The translations under genes and the position numbers were made by a program. DNA of 64,000 nt, from assembly GCA_035610835.1 (NCBI GenBank), contig CM069457.1:21136658-21200657 (forward strand), read 5' to 3'. Below are positions 44,199 to 54,849 of this stretch, one piece after another. Below the pieces are notes generated by a model that was not told where the DNA came from, ran no database searches, and worked only from the letters and a program-made list of their open reading frames with translations. The stretch's first letter is position 1; the number at the start of each line of letters is the position of its first letter. The DNA is from Ophiura sarsii (Eukaryota; Echinodermata; Ophiuroidea; Amphilepidida; Ophiuridae).

Positions 44199-45030
44199 TT
44201 AACGATATTTCTGGACATGGAATATTGTTAGAAATAATAAATCTTTGAAAACGATCCCAGGCAATAAATGAATATAGATAATCATCTGACTTGTTGCACT
44301 CGAAACAATTTGGTGAGTTCGCCTAATATTCCATTTATAGTTTGATTTGGTAGCGATGATTCTATATAATAAATTGTAATTGAACATCGCAAATTTTCTC
44401 TTTTTTCAAAAATAGTTTTCATGGTCAAAATATCGTCCCATTTTGGTGACGTTGTCAGTTCCTGTGCCCATCTGTTCTGAATTATTGGCACTGCTGTAAA
44501 CTTAACTACATGAACGTAAATGTACCTTCATTGCCAATACATGATATTTATACGTTTTTTATTTACATACACGAGGTTTTTAAACGAGAACTTAATTAAA
44601 TAGGCACATTGTTGGCTTTTGATAAAGCAAAACAATTCTTTGGAATTGAAAATAACAAATAGCTCTGCAATCCAGATGTGCTAATTTTAAGCTTGTCAAG
44701 TATGTAGTGGAAAAGATACCATTATTATTTATAAGGTCATTGATTATTATATCACTATTAATCCAATGTTTGAAATACAAGGTCTTACCATGTGCATGAT
44801 CAGTTCATTACCCCATATTATATGACTGTTGACCCTTAATGAGTCGTTAATTGGTAAGTTTCTGTAATCGTTATCTAAATTATGCCATGCTTTTACCAGA
44901 TCTGAATCAAACCTTGGTAGACCAATTAACGATGGGCATTCTTTGCTTCCACAAGGTTCATATTTAAAATAAAAAAGTTTGGACCATGAGCATTAAGAAG
45001 CATTTCAATTAACTGTCATCATCATACATA
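44199..45030 (-). mobile_element. LINE-6 segment b: ORF2 C-terminal domain
   Basis: Minus-strand frames read FDSDLVKAWHNLDNDYRNLP, SHIIWGNELI, TLYFKHWINSDIIINDLINN (44592-44780) and MPIIQNRWAQELTTSPKWDD (44282-44491). The order and spacing follow the C-terminal region of LINE-3. Small frameshifts separate the pieces. Confidence 0.82.
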
Positions 45031-46193
45031 CGGCCGAGTGCATTAAACTGGCGTACCTTAACCCTTTCAACGCGGCTATTAGTTTTTACCATACACAAAA
45101 CAGATTTTTCAGAAACCTTTCCCAATTTTCAAAGTCTATCTCATGGATTACTGAACCAATACTGGGCATGTTTGTACTTATTTCAATGCATTTCTCATGG
45201 TTAATCCAAATATGGTAATAAAATTCAATAATTTTGAGATTTTTGAAACATTTTGTAACCATTTTGGAATGTCGTCTGCAGCCGCCTGCCGCGTGGAAAG
45301 CGTTAATAGGGAGGTAAGCTACCTCCCTAGAAGTTATGCCCTAACTGTAGCGTAACTTACTCACAATGTAATTCTGAGACCATTCACTGGCGAGTAACAC
45401 CAGAATAGTAACTAGTGAGGTAAATATCCACATTAATCTGCATCGTCCATTTACAAAATTAATGGTCGCATTGCCAAGTGTTTACCTATACTTTACTGTA
45501 CAAATCTGACGTGATAGGTCCTCCGTAATATTTATAATGTGTCGTCACTCGCTAGGTCATAGGTGAGAGTAAATAAAGAATCACGTTGAGTCGGCCCACG
45601 TTCCAGACAAAATAACGCCATTTTTATGGCCAAAAATGTCGAAGTTGTTTACCGCTTTTTTTATTAAAAAAGGACTATCATGACATTACAAACATATTTT
45701 GGGCGAGGGGCACATACAACTATTGCACCAAAAAACACAATTTTAATGACAAACATCCGATGGAAACAATTAGTTTAATGGTATACAAGTATAACACATC
45801 TCTTAACAGAAATAATTCTGTGGCTTGGATGCCTTGTCCTTCGATTGTAAATCACAGAACCCGGTTCGATCCCCATGCACGGCACGATATACTCTCTTTT
45901 TTTGTTCTTTTCCCTTCCACTCACATTCGCTGGTCCTGCAGCATCAGCGAATCATCCTCTCCAATGTCCGCAACAAATTTACGCCACTGCTACATCGATT
46001 GACTTGTGGCATAAAACGTTATACCCCAACTTACTCTTGGGTCCGGTCAGGTATAAGATTTAGCGTAAATTACTAGCCAGTTACTAGCCTAGAAGCTTAT
46101 CCCGGTTTGATGCTCTCAAAATGTTAGGTTACGCCTCAGTTACTAGCGAGGTAGCGTTATTCTTCAGCTACTCGCCATTGGTGCGCTCGGGCG
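45031..46193. mobile_element. TIR element family 'CGGCCGAGTGCACCAA', copy 2 (in LINE-6)
   Basis: The left end is CGGCCGAGTGCATTAAACTG and the right end, inverted, CGCCCGAGCGCACCAATGGC. It shares with copy 1 the subterminal GCGAGTAACACCAG-ATAGTAACTAG motif and the right-hand CTTGGGTCCGGT-AGGTATAAGATTTAGCGTA region. A tRNA-like stretch AGAACCCGGTTCGATCCCC (45858-45876) lies in the same relative place as in copy 1. ATA flanks both sides. It contains a 241 bp TTAA MITE; without that it is about 920 bp. Confidence 0.87.
45062..45302. mobile_element. TTAA-type (piggyBac-like) MITE, copy 1, nested in the TIR element
   Basis: The ends CCCTTTCAACGCGGC and, inverted, CGCTTTCCACGCGGC are flanked by TTAA at 45058-45061 and 45303-45306. 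The sister TIR element at 39357 has a single TTAA and no insert at the same point, a paralogous empty site. The 241 bp interior is noncoding. Confidence 0.95.
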
Positions 46194-47060
46194 ATAACTT
46201 TTTAACCATATACATTTCAAAGCTATGCATTGAGATTTTAAATCACTTATTTGTATTCCTCCCACATTATAATTTCGAATGAGAGTCTTTCTCTTTATTT
46301 TCTGAGGGTTTTTTTTCCATAAGAAATTGAAAATAATTGAGTTCACTTCATTCGTGAAGACGGTTAGACAAGACATTAGATTGGATAGACCAAGACATTT
46401 TATAATAATTGCTTTACTATACAGCGTTAGCTTTTTCCTATACCATGAATTCAAGATTCGAATTAGTATATCTTCTCTTGCCAAATGCTCTTGTAACATT
46501 GTATTATATTGTGTCCAAAATATACACCAAGAGATTTAACATTTTTAGTTGGCCGTTTTACAGAGTTATGTTTTAAAAAGTGACCAAATGCTAAACCTTG
46601 AGTTTAATTTTCTTTAATATAACTTTCTTTAATTTTTGGAACTGCAAAAAATCCAAATGTATTAATGATTTTCAACATGCTATCAAGAGATTCTTTCGTT
46701 GAGCAGAAAAGAGTTGTATCGTCAGCAAATTGGCTAATACGAGCTTCACATTTTTCTTCGTCATTTTCATCAATGGCAATACCAAAGTAAGACTTCTGAG
46801 ACAAACAAGAGTGCAGAAACAGACAGCCCTGACGCAAACCTCTGCTCTGCTCAATCTAAAGAAACTTTGATTTCCAACCAAGATTTAAAACAGAAATCTC
46901 AATATTATTATACATTACAGTAATCCAATGGATAAAAGATGGCCCAAAATGAATCTTCTGTAATGTTTGAACTACAAAGTTCCATTCGACGGTGTCGAAC
47001 GCTTTTTCAAAATCAACAAACTAAATAGCAGCCGATTTATTCTCATTTATACATAGTTAA
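46194..47060 (-). mobile_element. LINE-6 segment c: reverse transcriptase
   Basis: Minus frames include FVDFEKAFDTVEWNFVVQTL (motif A), GLRQGCLFLHSCLS (degenerate motif B), ISQFADDTTLFCSTKESL (motif C), ILNSWYRKKLTLYSKAIIIK and FNFLWKKNPQKIKRKTLIRN. Stops and shifts are present. It stops in ENKSAAI at 47060, where the TTAA element begins, and resumes at 51164. Confidence 0.87.
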
Positions 47061-50019
47061 AAAGTGGGGTGACGGGGATGAGACATGACATTTTATATTA
47101 ATACACTCTTATAACTGAACAAATGTTCATAGTTGTAAAATTTACTCCCTGTAAAATAAATACATTTACTTCTTTCAACAACTAATTGTTGTGTTAGAAA
47201 TATCTCTTTATTACCCCAGGATAAATTCCTCATATTAGATCTCAGGTTACGTCTCATCTCCGTTAACCCCCCCCCCCCCCCCCCCCCCCACCCTCCTTAT
47301 AATTCCGATACGGAATAAACCTAACTTTTACAAATCACGAGCGCCTGGTACCCCTTATAATTCCGATACGGAATAAACCTTACTTTCACAAATCACGAGC
47401 ACCTGGTACAAGTCACCCTTCATTTTAAATATATCCCGTTTGTTCTATAATACGGAATAAACTAACATTTGTCTTGTTAAAAATATATCTTCTCCCCCCA
47501 CCCCTCCCGCCCCCACAAGCTACGTCTCATACCCGTCACCCCTCTTTTTAGATATATCCCGTTTGTTCTATAATACGGAATAAACCAACATTTATCATCT
47601 ATACAATATATCTTTCCCCGCTCCCACCCCTCCCGCCCTCCCCCCCCACATTCTGCGTCTCATCCCCGTCACCCCACTTTTTAAACATATCCCGTTTGTT
47701 CTATAATACGGAATAAACAAACATTTGTCAAATTTAAAATACATCTTCTCCCGCCCCACCCCTCCCAACCCCACATGCTACGTCTCATCCCCGTCACCCC
47801 TCTTTTTAAATATATCCCGTTTGTTCTATAATACGGAATAAACCAACATTTGTCATATTTACAATATAGCTTTTCCCGCTCCCGCCCCCCCCCCCCCCCC
47901 CCCCCCCACACACACACATTCTGCGTCTCATCCCCGTCACCCCACTTTTTAAACATATCCCGTTTGTTCTATAATACGGAATAAACACGACGGTGTCGAA
48001 CGCTTTTTCAAAATCAACAAACTAAATAGCAGCCGATTTATTCTCATTTATACATAGTTAAAAAGTGGGGTAACGGGGATGAGACATGACATTTTATATT
48101 AATACACTCTTATAACTGAACAAATGTACATAGTTGTAAAATTTACTCCCTGTAAAATAAATACATTTACTTCTTTCAACAACTAATTGTTGTGTTAGAA
48201 ATATCTCTTTATTACCCCAGGATAAATTCCTCATATTAGATCTCAGGTTACGTCTCATCTCCGTTAACCCCCCCCCCCCCCCCCCCCCCCCCACCCTCCT
48301 TATAATTCCGATACGGAATAAACCTAACTTTTACAAATCACGAGCGCCTGGTACCCCTTATAATTCCGATACGGAATAAACCTTACTTTCACAAATCACG
48401 AGCACCTGGTACAAGTCACCCTTCATTTTAAATATATCCCGTTTGTTCTATAATACGGAATAAACTAACATTTGTCTTGTTAAAAATATATCTTCTCCCC
48501 CCACCCCTCCCGCCCCCACAAGCTACGTCTCATACCCGTCATCCCTCTTTTTAGATATATCCCGTTTGTTCTATAATACGGAATAAACCAACATTTATCA
48601 TCTATACAATATATCTTTCCCCGCTCCCACCCCTCCCGCCCTCCCCCCCCCCCCCCCCCCCCACATTCTGCGTCTCATCCCCGTCACCCCACTTTTTAAA
48701 CATATCCCGTTTGTTCTATAATACGGAATAAACAATCATTTGTCAAATTTAAAATACATCTTCTCCCGCCCCACCCCTCCAAACCCCACATGCTACGTCT
48801 CATCCCCGTCACCCCTCTTTTTAAATATATCCCGTTTGTTCTATAATACGGAATAAACCAACATTTGTCATATTTACAATATATCTTTTCCCGCTCCCGC
48901 CCCCCCCCCGCCCCCCCCCCCCCCCCCCACACACACATTCTGCGTCTCATCCCCGTCACCCCACTTTTTAAACATATCCCGTTTGTTCTATAATACGGAA
49001 TAAACACGACGGTGTCGAACGCTTTTTCAAAATCAACAAACTAAATAGCAGCCGATTTATTCTCATTTATACATAGTTAAAAAGTGGGGTGACGGGGATG
49101 AGACATGACATTTTATATTAATACACTCTTATAACTGAACAAATGTTCATAGTTGTAAAATTTACTCCCTGTAAAATAAATACATTTACTTCTTTCAACA
49201 ACTAATTGTTGTGTTAGAAATATCTCTTTATTACCCCAGGATAAATTCCTCATATTAGATCTCAGGTTACGTCTCATCTCCGTTAACCCCCCCCCCCCCC
49301 CCCCCCCCCACCCTCCTTATAATTCCGATACGGAATAAACCTAACTTTTACAAATCACGAGCGCCTGGTACCCCTTATAATTCCGATACGGAATAAACCT
49401 TACTTTCACAAATCACGAGCACCTGGTACAAGTCACCCTTCATTTTAAATATATCCCGTTTGTTCTATAATACGGAATAAACTAACATTTGTCTTGTTAA
49501 AAATATATCTTCTCCCCCCACCCCTCCCGCCCCCACAAGCTACGTCTCATACCCGTCACCCCTCTTTTTAGATATATCCCGTTTGTTCTATAATACGGAA
49601 TAAACCAACATTTATCATCTATACAATATATCTTTCCCCGCTCCCACCCCTCCCGCCCTCCCCCCCCCCCCCCCCCCCCCCCACATTCTGCGTCTCATCC
49701 CCGTCACCCCACTTTTTAAACATATCCCGTTTGTTCTATAATACGGAATAAACAAACATTTGTCAAATTTAAAATACATCTTCTCCCGCCCCACCCCTCC
49801 CACCCCCACATGCTACGTCTCATCCCCGTCACCCCTCTTTTTAAATATATCCCGTTTGTTCTATAATACGGAATAAACCAACATTTGTCATATTTACAAT
49901 ATATCTTTTCCCGCTCCCCCCCCCCCCCCCCCCCCCCCCCCACACACACACATTCTGCGTCTCATCCCCGTCACCCCACTTTTTAAACATATCCCGTTTG
50001 TTCTATAATACGGAATAAA
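46988..50019. repeat. Three tandem ~1.0 kb units containing LINE plus transposon sequence
   Basis: CGACGGTGTCGAACGCTTTT starts units at 46988, 47988 and 49007 (1000, 1019 and ~1013 bp). Each opens with the same ~72 bp piece of LINE-6 RT (encoding DFEKAFDTV in reverse) followed by the left part of the TTAA element. The first unit is continuous with the real LINE-6, so the array arose by duplication across the insertion junction after the element had entered the LINE. Units are almost identical except for C-run lengths. Confidence 0.93.
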
Positions 50020-51163
50020 CAAACATTTGTCAAGTTGAAAATACATCTTCTCCCGCCCCCACCCCTCCCACGCCCACATGCTACGTCTCATCCCCGTCAC
50101 CCCTCTTTTTAAATATATCCCCTTTGTTCTATAATACGGAATAAACAAACATTTGTCAAATTTAAAATACATCTTCTCCCGCCCCACCCCTCCCACCCCC
50201 ACATGCTACGTCTCATCCCCGTCACCCCTCTTTTTAAATATATCCCGTTTGTTCTATAATACGGAATAAACCAACATTTGTCATATTTACAATATATCTT
50301 TTCCCGCTCCCGCCCCCCCCCCCCCCCCCCACATTCTGCGTCTCATCCCCGTCACCCCACTTTTTAAACATATCCCGTTTGTTCTATAACACGGAATAAA
50401 CAAACATTAATTGTCAAGTTTAAAATATATCTTCTCCCGCCCCCACCCCTCCCGCCCCCACATACTACGTCTCATCCCCGTCATCCCTCTTTTTAAATAT
50501 ATTCCGTTTGTTCTATAATCCGGAATAAACTAACATTTGTCTTGTTAAAATTATATATCCTGTCCCGCCCCCCCCCCCTCCCTCCCGCCCCACCCCACAT
50601 GCTGCGTCTCATCCCCGCCACCCCACTTTTTAAATATATCCCGGTTGTTCTAGAATACGGAATAAACCAACATTTGCATTGTTTACAATACATCTTCTCC
50701 CGCCCCGCTCCCCTCCCGCCCCCTCCCATATATACATGTACTCTCTATCGTGTTAGCTCGACCTCCATTTAATTAGACCTCTACTACAGCTGAAAATGGT
50801 GAGTAGAATGAACTTTCTATTACGACACGTTTATATCTTCCAACAACTAATGGTTGTGATAGATATTATTATCTCTTTATTAAGCGGACCACGTGTTCCT
50901 GAATTTAGTTTTCAGGTTGCACCCTTCCCCCCCCCCCCCCCCCCACACACCCATTCCTTGTAGTCCCTTACACAACCCCAGCATGACTTATACTCTATAC
51001 TTTTATAACTGAACAATATTGATAGTTGTTACAGTGGCTCCCGTCTATGACACTTTGATATCCTTCAACAACTGATTGTTGTTTTATAGTAATATCTCTT
51101 AGTATCTCATGAATTCAGGATATTAGATTTCAGGTTGCGTCTCATCCCCGTCACCCCACTTTT
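47061..51163. mobile_element. TTAA-flanked element with expanded internal repeats (in LINE-6)
   Basis: The left end AAAGTGGGGTGACGGGGATG begins after TTAA (47057-47060). The right end, inverted, reads AAAAGTGGGGTGACGGGGAT before TTAA at 51164-51167. LINE-6 continues on both sides. A ~230 bp module (CTTATAACTGAACAA ... CAACAACTAATTGTTGT ... TTAGATCTCAGGTTACGTCT) occurs near both ends. Between them, sub-repeats of ~100-140 bp carry TCTCATCCCCGTCACCCC, CCCGTTTGTTCTATAATACG and C-rich runs. The end motif itself is thus repeated many times inside. Open frames here (YYRTNGI-type) are repeat products. Confidence 0.85.
50020..50740 (+). repeat. ~110-135 bp sub-repeats of the TTAA element
   Basis: Further copies of GTCTCATCCCCGTCACCCC, ATATATCCCGTTTGTTCTAT and ACGGAATAAAC-AACATTTGT lie here without the LINE piece, separated by variable C-rich tracts. 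Divergence rises toward 50740. Confidence 0.88.
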
Positions 51164-51475
51164 TTAAATTAATAAACATCAATTATTTTTACATTTGTAC
51201 CTATATATCTACCTTTTTATATAACCAGTTTGATCTGTATGTATGATTTTATAGATAACTTTCTTCAATCGATTTGCCAATACCACTGACATGATTTTGT
51301 AATCAGTGTTCAATAGACTTATTGGACGCCAGTTTTATATTTGCAGTTTGTCGCCTTTTTTGTAAATTAAACTGATAATCGCTCTTCTTTGAGTGGGTGA
51401 CATGTGACCTTTTGCGAAGCATCAATTTAATGAGTTAATCACTAAGCTGCTTATACAATATAAACAAATCAACGG
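51164..51475 (-). mobile_element. LINE-6 segment d: 5' part of the RT domain
   Basis: Minus strand: CLYCISSLVINSLN, KGHMSPTQRRAIISLIYKKG, then [40 protein letters not shown] and [14 protein letters not shown]. It leads straight into segment c when the TTAA element is removed. A 1 bp shift lies near FAKGH and a stop after LQI. The LINE-6 5' end is near 51475, so the endonuclease is absent. Confidence 0.85.
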
Positions 51476-51689
51476 TTGTATGGTTCAATGCACACATCAT
51501 GGTCAAAATCCGTGCACAATTTCAGCCTGTAGTATATGTTAGAAACATAATTTTCATCTCTTATGAGACAAAAACCTGGTGAAATTCCGATATTTTGATT
51601 TTGTAAGCAAACTCTGCGTCTTCATTTATTGTTTTACTTTAATTAGAGGGGGTGGTAACCTGCCTCCCACCACCCCACCTCCTTTATGG

Positions 51690-52010
51690 TAAATTTGTTA
51701 CAAAAAAAGTTCAGGAAGACGAGGGTTTATAGTGAATGACCTACCCAGTTCTGTGCGTGCCGCCCCAAATGTGAAACGTTTTAAAAAGCTTTTAAAAACT
51801 CATCTGTTCCCTGTTGAATAATTCAGCCTTATTTTTATGTTTTTACACAATTATTGTATATATATAGTGGTCTTTTAGTGGTTTTTATCACTTTTTAAAT
51901 GCATTTATTTTATATAATAATGTATACATTGTACAGCGCATTGGTCTTTTTTGGAAATGCGCTATATAAATTCTTATAATAATAATATAATAATAATAGT
52001 GTTATCACTC
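51690..52010 (+). mobile_element. L2/CR1-like LINE 3' end
   Basis: VNDLPSSVRAAPNVKRFKKL then LKTHLFPVE and a stop (51728-51820) is the typical C-terminus of Jockey/CR1/L2-clade ORF2. It is followed by a 3' UTR with GTACAGCGCATTGGTCTTTT and GGAAATGCGCTATATAAATT, and a TAATAA-type microsatellite tail. It is heavily 5'-truncated and of a different clade from the other LINEs here. Confidence 0.75.
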
Positions 52011-52942
52011 ATACACAGCAAACATAGATGAAGAGATGGATCAACCCCTTTTTAAGTTAACGAGCAACCCTGCTGGTTAAAGTCGGGGTTAAAGTGAAAA
52101 GTGGGTCCAAAACAGCTTGATCGATGGTGGTACGATATCCCTCAGTCAATAGGTGATTTGTTTCATGAGGATAGCAACAATTTCATGTACTTCAATAGTT
52201 TCAAGCAGCAGTAGTTGGTAGTGCGTGATCAATGCATGACAATAGTATATTCCGCGAATAACAGTAATGCGACCCATGTGCACCCACTCGGTCAGGCCTA
52301 TGTAACACCATATCTGCCCATTGTTGAGATTTTGTTCAGTACACATAGCGCACTCTATCAGTTCTTCACCCGGAAGTTAAGCGTAAACTGTCAATCATTC
52401 GTTGTGAGTGAATATTCATCCATGACTATTTATGACCTCACACGATGTGATTCGTCGCGATCCACCATTTCCCAACTGATCTGATAAAAACATTCATCAA
52501 ATGCAAATAACGCCATGCCCCTCCCCTGTCACTGTCAGACGAAGCCATCCACAATTTAAAATTCGTATTTTGTTCCACGTAAAAATTAAAATTTCAAATA
52601 ACCAATTCTGAATGTTTCGTGTCATAGAACTAAATTCTGCTATCATCAAAGCAAATCAGTTCTACTCTAAATCACAATCAGCTTGTTTTGACCATTGATG
52701 TACTATTTCTGTGCCACAAATCATGTTTTGAGCCGATAAAATCCACCATGTCTTAGGTCGTCTGGTTTGCTACGACCATGATAGTGCGCCCCCTATAAAA
52801 CCTTCACCCGTGAATTTGCGCATAGTAGACGGGGGAATTTGCCTTCGAGATACTTGTCCCATAGTTATATAGACTCTGACTTGGTCATATCATAGACGGT
52901 GGTCATATGCTGCCTCTAACCATAGACATGCTAACATTACCT
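52011..52942. other. Intergenic / 3' flank of the GPCR exon
   Basis: No further coding exon or element is recognised. If the GPCR stop at 52943 is real, this contains its 3' UTR, perhaps with an intron (donor-like AG|gtaatg directly after the stop). Confidence 0.4.
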
Positions 52943-53209
52943 TTAAGCTGAGAATGATGTGGCCTGTTCTTCTGGCCGGTTACTAATTTCCTCCTGATGG
53001 TCGTTATCTTTTGGTCTCACAGACAAAATGTCACGTTGTCCGTATCGCATGAACCATAGACGTCTCACTCGCCGATTAAGAGCGAAAAACAAGAATATAA
53101 AACATCCTTGAGTTGAACATATGACAACGAAACACCACCAAAGAACAGGTGTATCAATAGACGCAGCCATGAATCCGAGTGTCCAAACTACTCCCGTTAA
53201 TGTACCGAT
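52943..53209 (-). CDS. Adhesion-type (class B2) GPCR, last coding exon: TM6-TM7 and C-tail
   Basis: After the acceptor tttacacattcag the exon encodes IGTLTGVVWTLGFMAASIDT (TM6, with the W-x-x-G-F motif), PVLWWCFVVICSTQGCFIFL then FFALNRRVRRLW (TM7 with the QGxFIFLFF-x-x-x-N-x-x-VR signature of adhesion GPCRs), and a polar tail to EEQATSFSA and TAA. It starts in phase 0. The 89 residues end the receptor with a short, Arg/Glu-rich cytoplasmic tail of about 35 residues. The rest of the 7TM core, the GAIN domain and the ectodomain should lie to the right, but no such exon is recognisable up to 64000, implying an intron of more than 10 kb filled by mobile DNA. AG|gtaatg directly after the stop could be a donor for a 3' UTR intron or for an alternative end. 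Confidence 0.85.
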   Translation of the reverse strand: MGTLTGVVWTLGFMAASIDTPVLWWCFVVICSTQGCFIFLFFALNRRVRRLWFMRYGQRDILSVRPKDNDHQEEISNRPEEQATSFSA

Positions 53210-53310
53210 CTGAATGTGTAAATGAGACAAATCTCAATTTAGTTTATAGTAGTGATGTAATTAATATTCCCAACCGTTAGTTGAGTGCGTCAACACGTTA
53301 GACATGTTAA

Positions 53311-53547
53311 CACTTTTCACGCGGCTATTATTTTTAGCATACACAAAACAGATTTTTCAGAAACCTTTCCCAACTTTCAAGGTCTATCTAAATGATTACT
53401 GAACCAATACTAGGAATGTTTGTACTTTTTAATGTATTTCTCATGGTGATTCCAAATATGTTGATGAAATGCAATAATTTTGACATTTTTGAAACATTTT
53501 GTGAAATGTTGGAATGTCGTCTGCAGCCGCCTGCCGCGTGGAAAGTG
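53311..53547. mobile_element. TTAA-type (piggyBac-like) MITE, copy 2
   Basis: Close relative of the MITE at 45062-45302: ends CACTTTTCACGCGGC and, inverted, CACTTTCCACGCGGC, flanked by TTAA at 53307-53310 and 53548-53551. The shared interior includes ACAAAACAGATTTTTCAGAA and GTCGTCTGCAGCCGCCTGCC. Confidence 0.93.
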
Positions 53548-53551
53548 TTAA

Positions 53552-54465
53552 AGATGTTAGAGTATCTCCTGGGGAGGGGGACTTAATGGATGTTTACGGG
53601 GTCTAAAATCCTAATTTTCGCTGTTTTTGTTTGAGCAAAATCTGTCAAATATATGGGAATATTGTGGGTTTTCGGTAAACATATGGGTCTACTTTCCCCC
53701 GAAAATTGGTAAATGTTTGGGTCAACTTTTATTTTGCTGGCTAAAAATCTCTACCCCCGGAAAGTATCTATCCAGTATCAATACTCATTTTACGCATAGG
53801 CGACAAAAACTGTTTTCGGGCCTGACCAACACATTTAAAAAAAAGGTTTTGCTGTTGATTGTAATAAACGATTAAATTATGAGTTATACTGTCCTCTATA
53901 TATAGAGTTAAGGATCACCTATCCAGTCTCCATACTCCTACTACGCCTCAATAGGCTATTACGTAGCCAGACGACGCTGGAAATTATTTGCCTAAACTTG
54001 CCAATTCGTATTGATCGAGAATACCCATCGAACACTCATAAATATTACATTCATAGGTACAACTAAAATAAATAATCCCAACGAATCTCATAATAATCAC
54101 TCCAGTCTAAGTGTCCTTTTTCAGTTTTGCAAGTTAAATAACAGTTCTTGAACATGGCCGGTAATTTTGAATTAGTCATGTGTTTAACTCGAATTTTCAT
54201 AGGCCTATTATATACACCTCAATTTTGGCGAAATGGTAGAAAAGGGAAAGACATAGGCAATGATATAGAATACGTACAATAATACGATATTCTGGGCTTA
54301 GTTTTGTGATTATAATTTAAATTAATATTTGGTACTTGTTAAAGGGGCATTGAGAGATACGTTTTGGAGTGCGCCCTCAATTTTCCAGGAAATCATTTGT
54401 TTGCACCAAATCTGAAACAGTTTAACTTAATTCGCAGTATTACATGTAATATTTCACAATTTGTT
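53552..54465. other. AT-rich DNA without assigned feature
   Basis: Probably intronic to the GPCR gene. No exon, TIR or repeat is convincing. Confidence 0.4.
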
Positions 54466-54521
54466 AATTTCGATCACATCGAAATTAACTGCAAATTTCG
54501 ATCACATCGAAATTAACTGCA
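54466..54521 (+). repeat. Two tandem 28 bp palindromic units
   Basis: AATTTCGATCACATCGAAAT, then TAACTGCA, is repeated twice in tandem. Each unit contains the inverted repeat AATTTCGAT / ATCGAAATT. Confidence 0.9.
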
Positions 54522-54849
54522 GAATTCGGCACATATGGCTTTACTGGAATGTCTATCTATCGCCATCACTTTAACCCTTTTCCTATGAAATACGTTTCTG
54601 GGTTCGGAGTACCTTTAGAATACCCTACCATTTTTGAAGCGCGACTATTTTAAAAAATGCGGCGGCGACGCCGTCGTCGAAAACGGCTGTCATAGTTTCA
54701 ATATTTTGTTTTCTTGGTTTCACGCGAAGGTGTTTGTTGGGTATAATCATGATAATGGCATACACGCGGGACTTTGTAGAAATTACCTAAGTGTTGAGCG
54801 AGCCGTTGTGAAAATGTGCTTAAGTGCAAGACGAAAGGTATTTCATTTT

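Noticed and set aside
45860..45885. Functional tRNA gene
   Set aside because: Only the B-box/T-arm part is convincing; no complete cloverleaf can be drawn, and it lies in a TIR element.
47681..50729. Frames with YYRTNGI and Gly runs
   Set aside because: Translations of the TTAA-element sub-repeats and C-rich tracts; lengths vary with the C runs.
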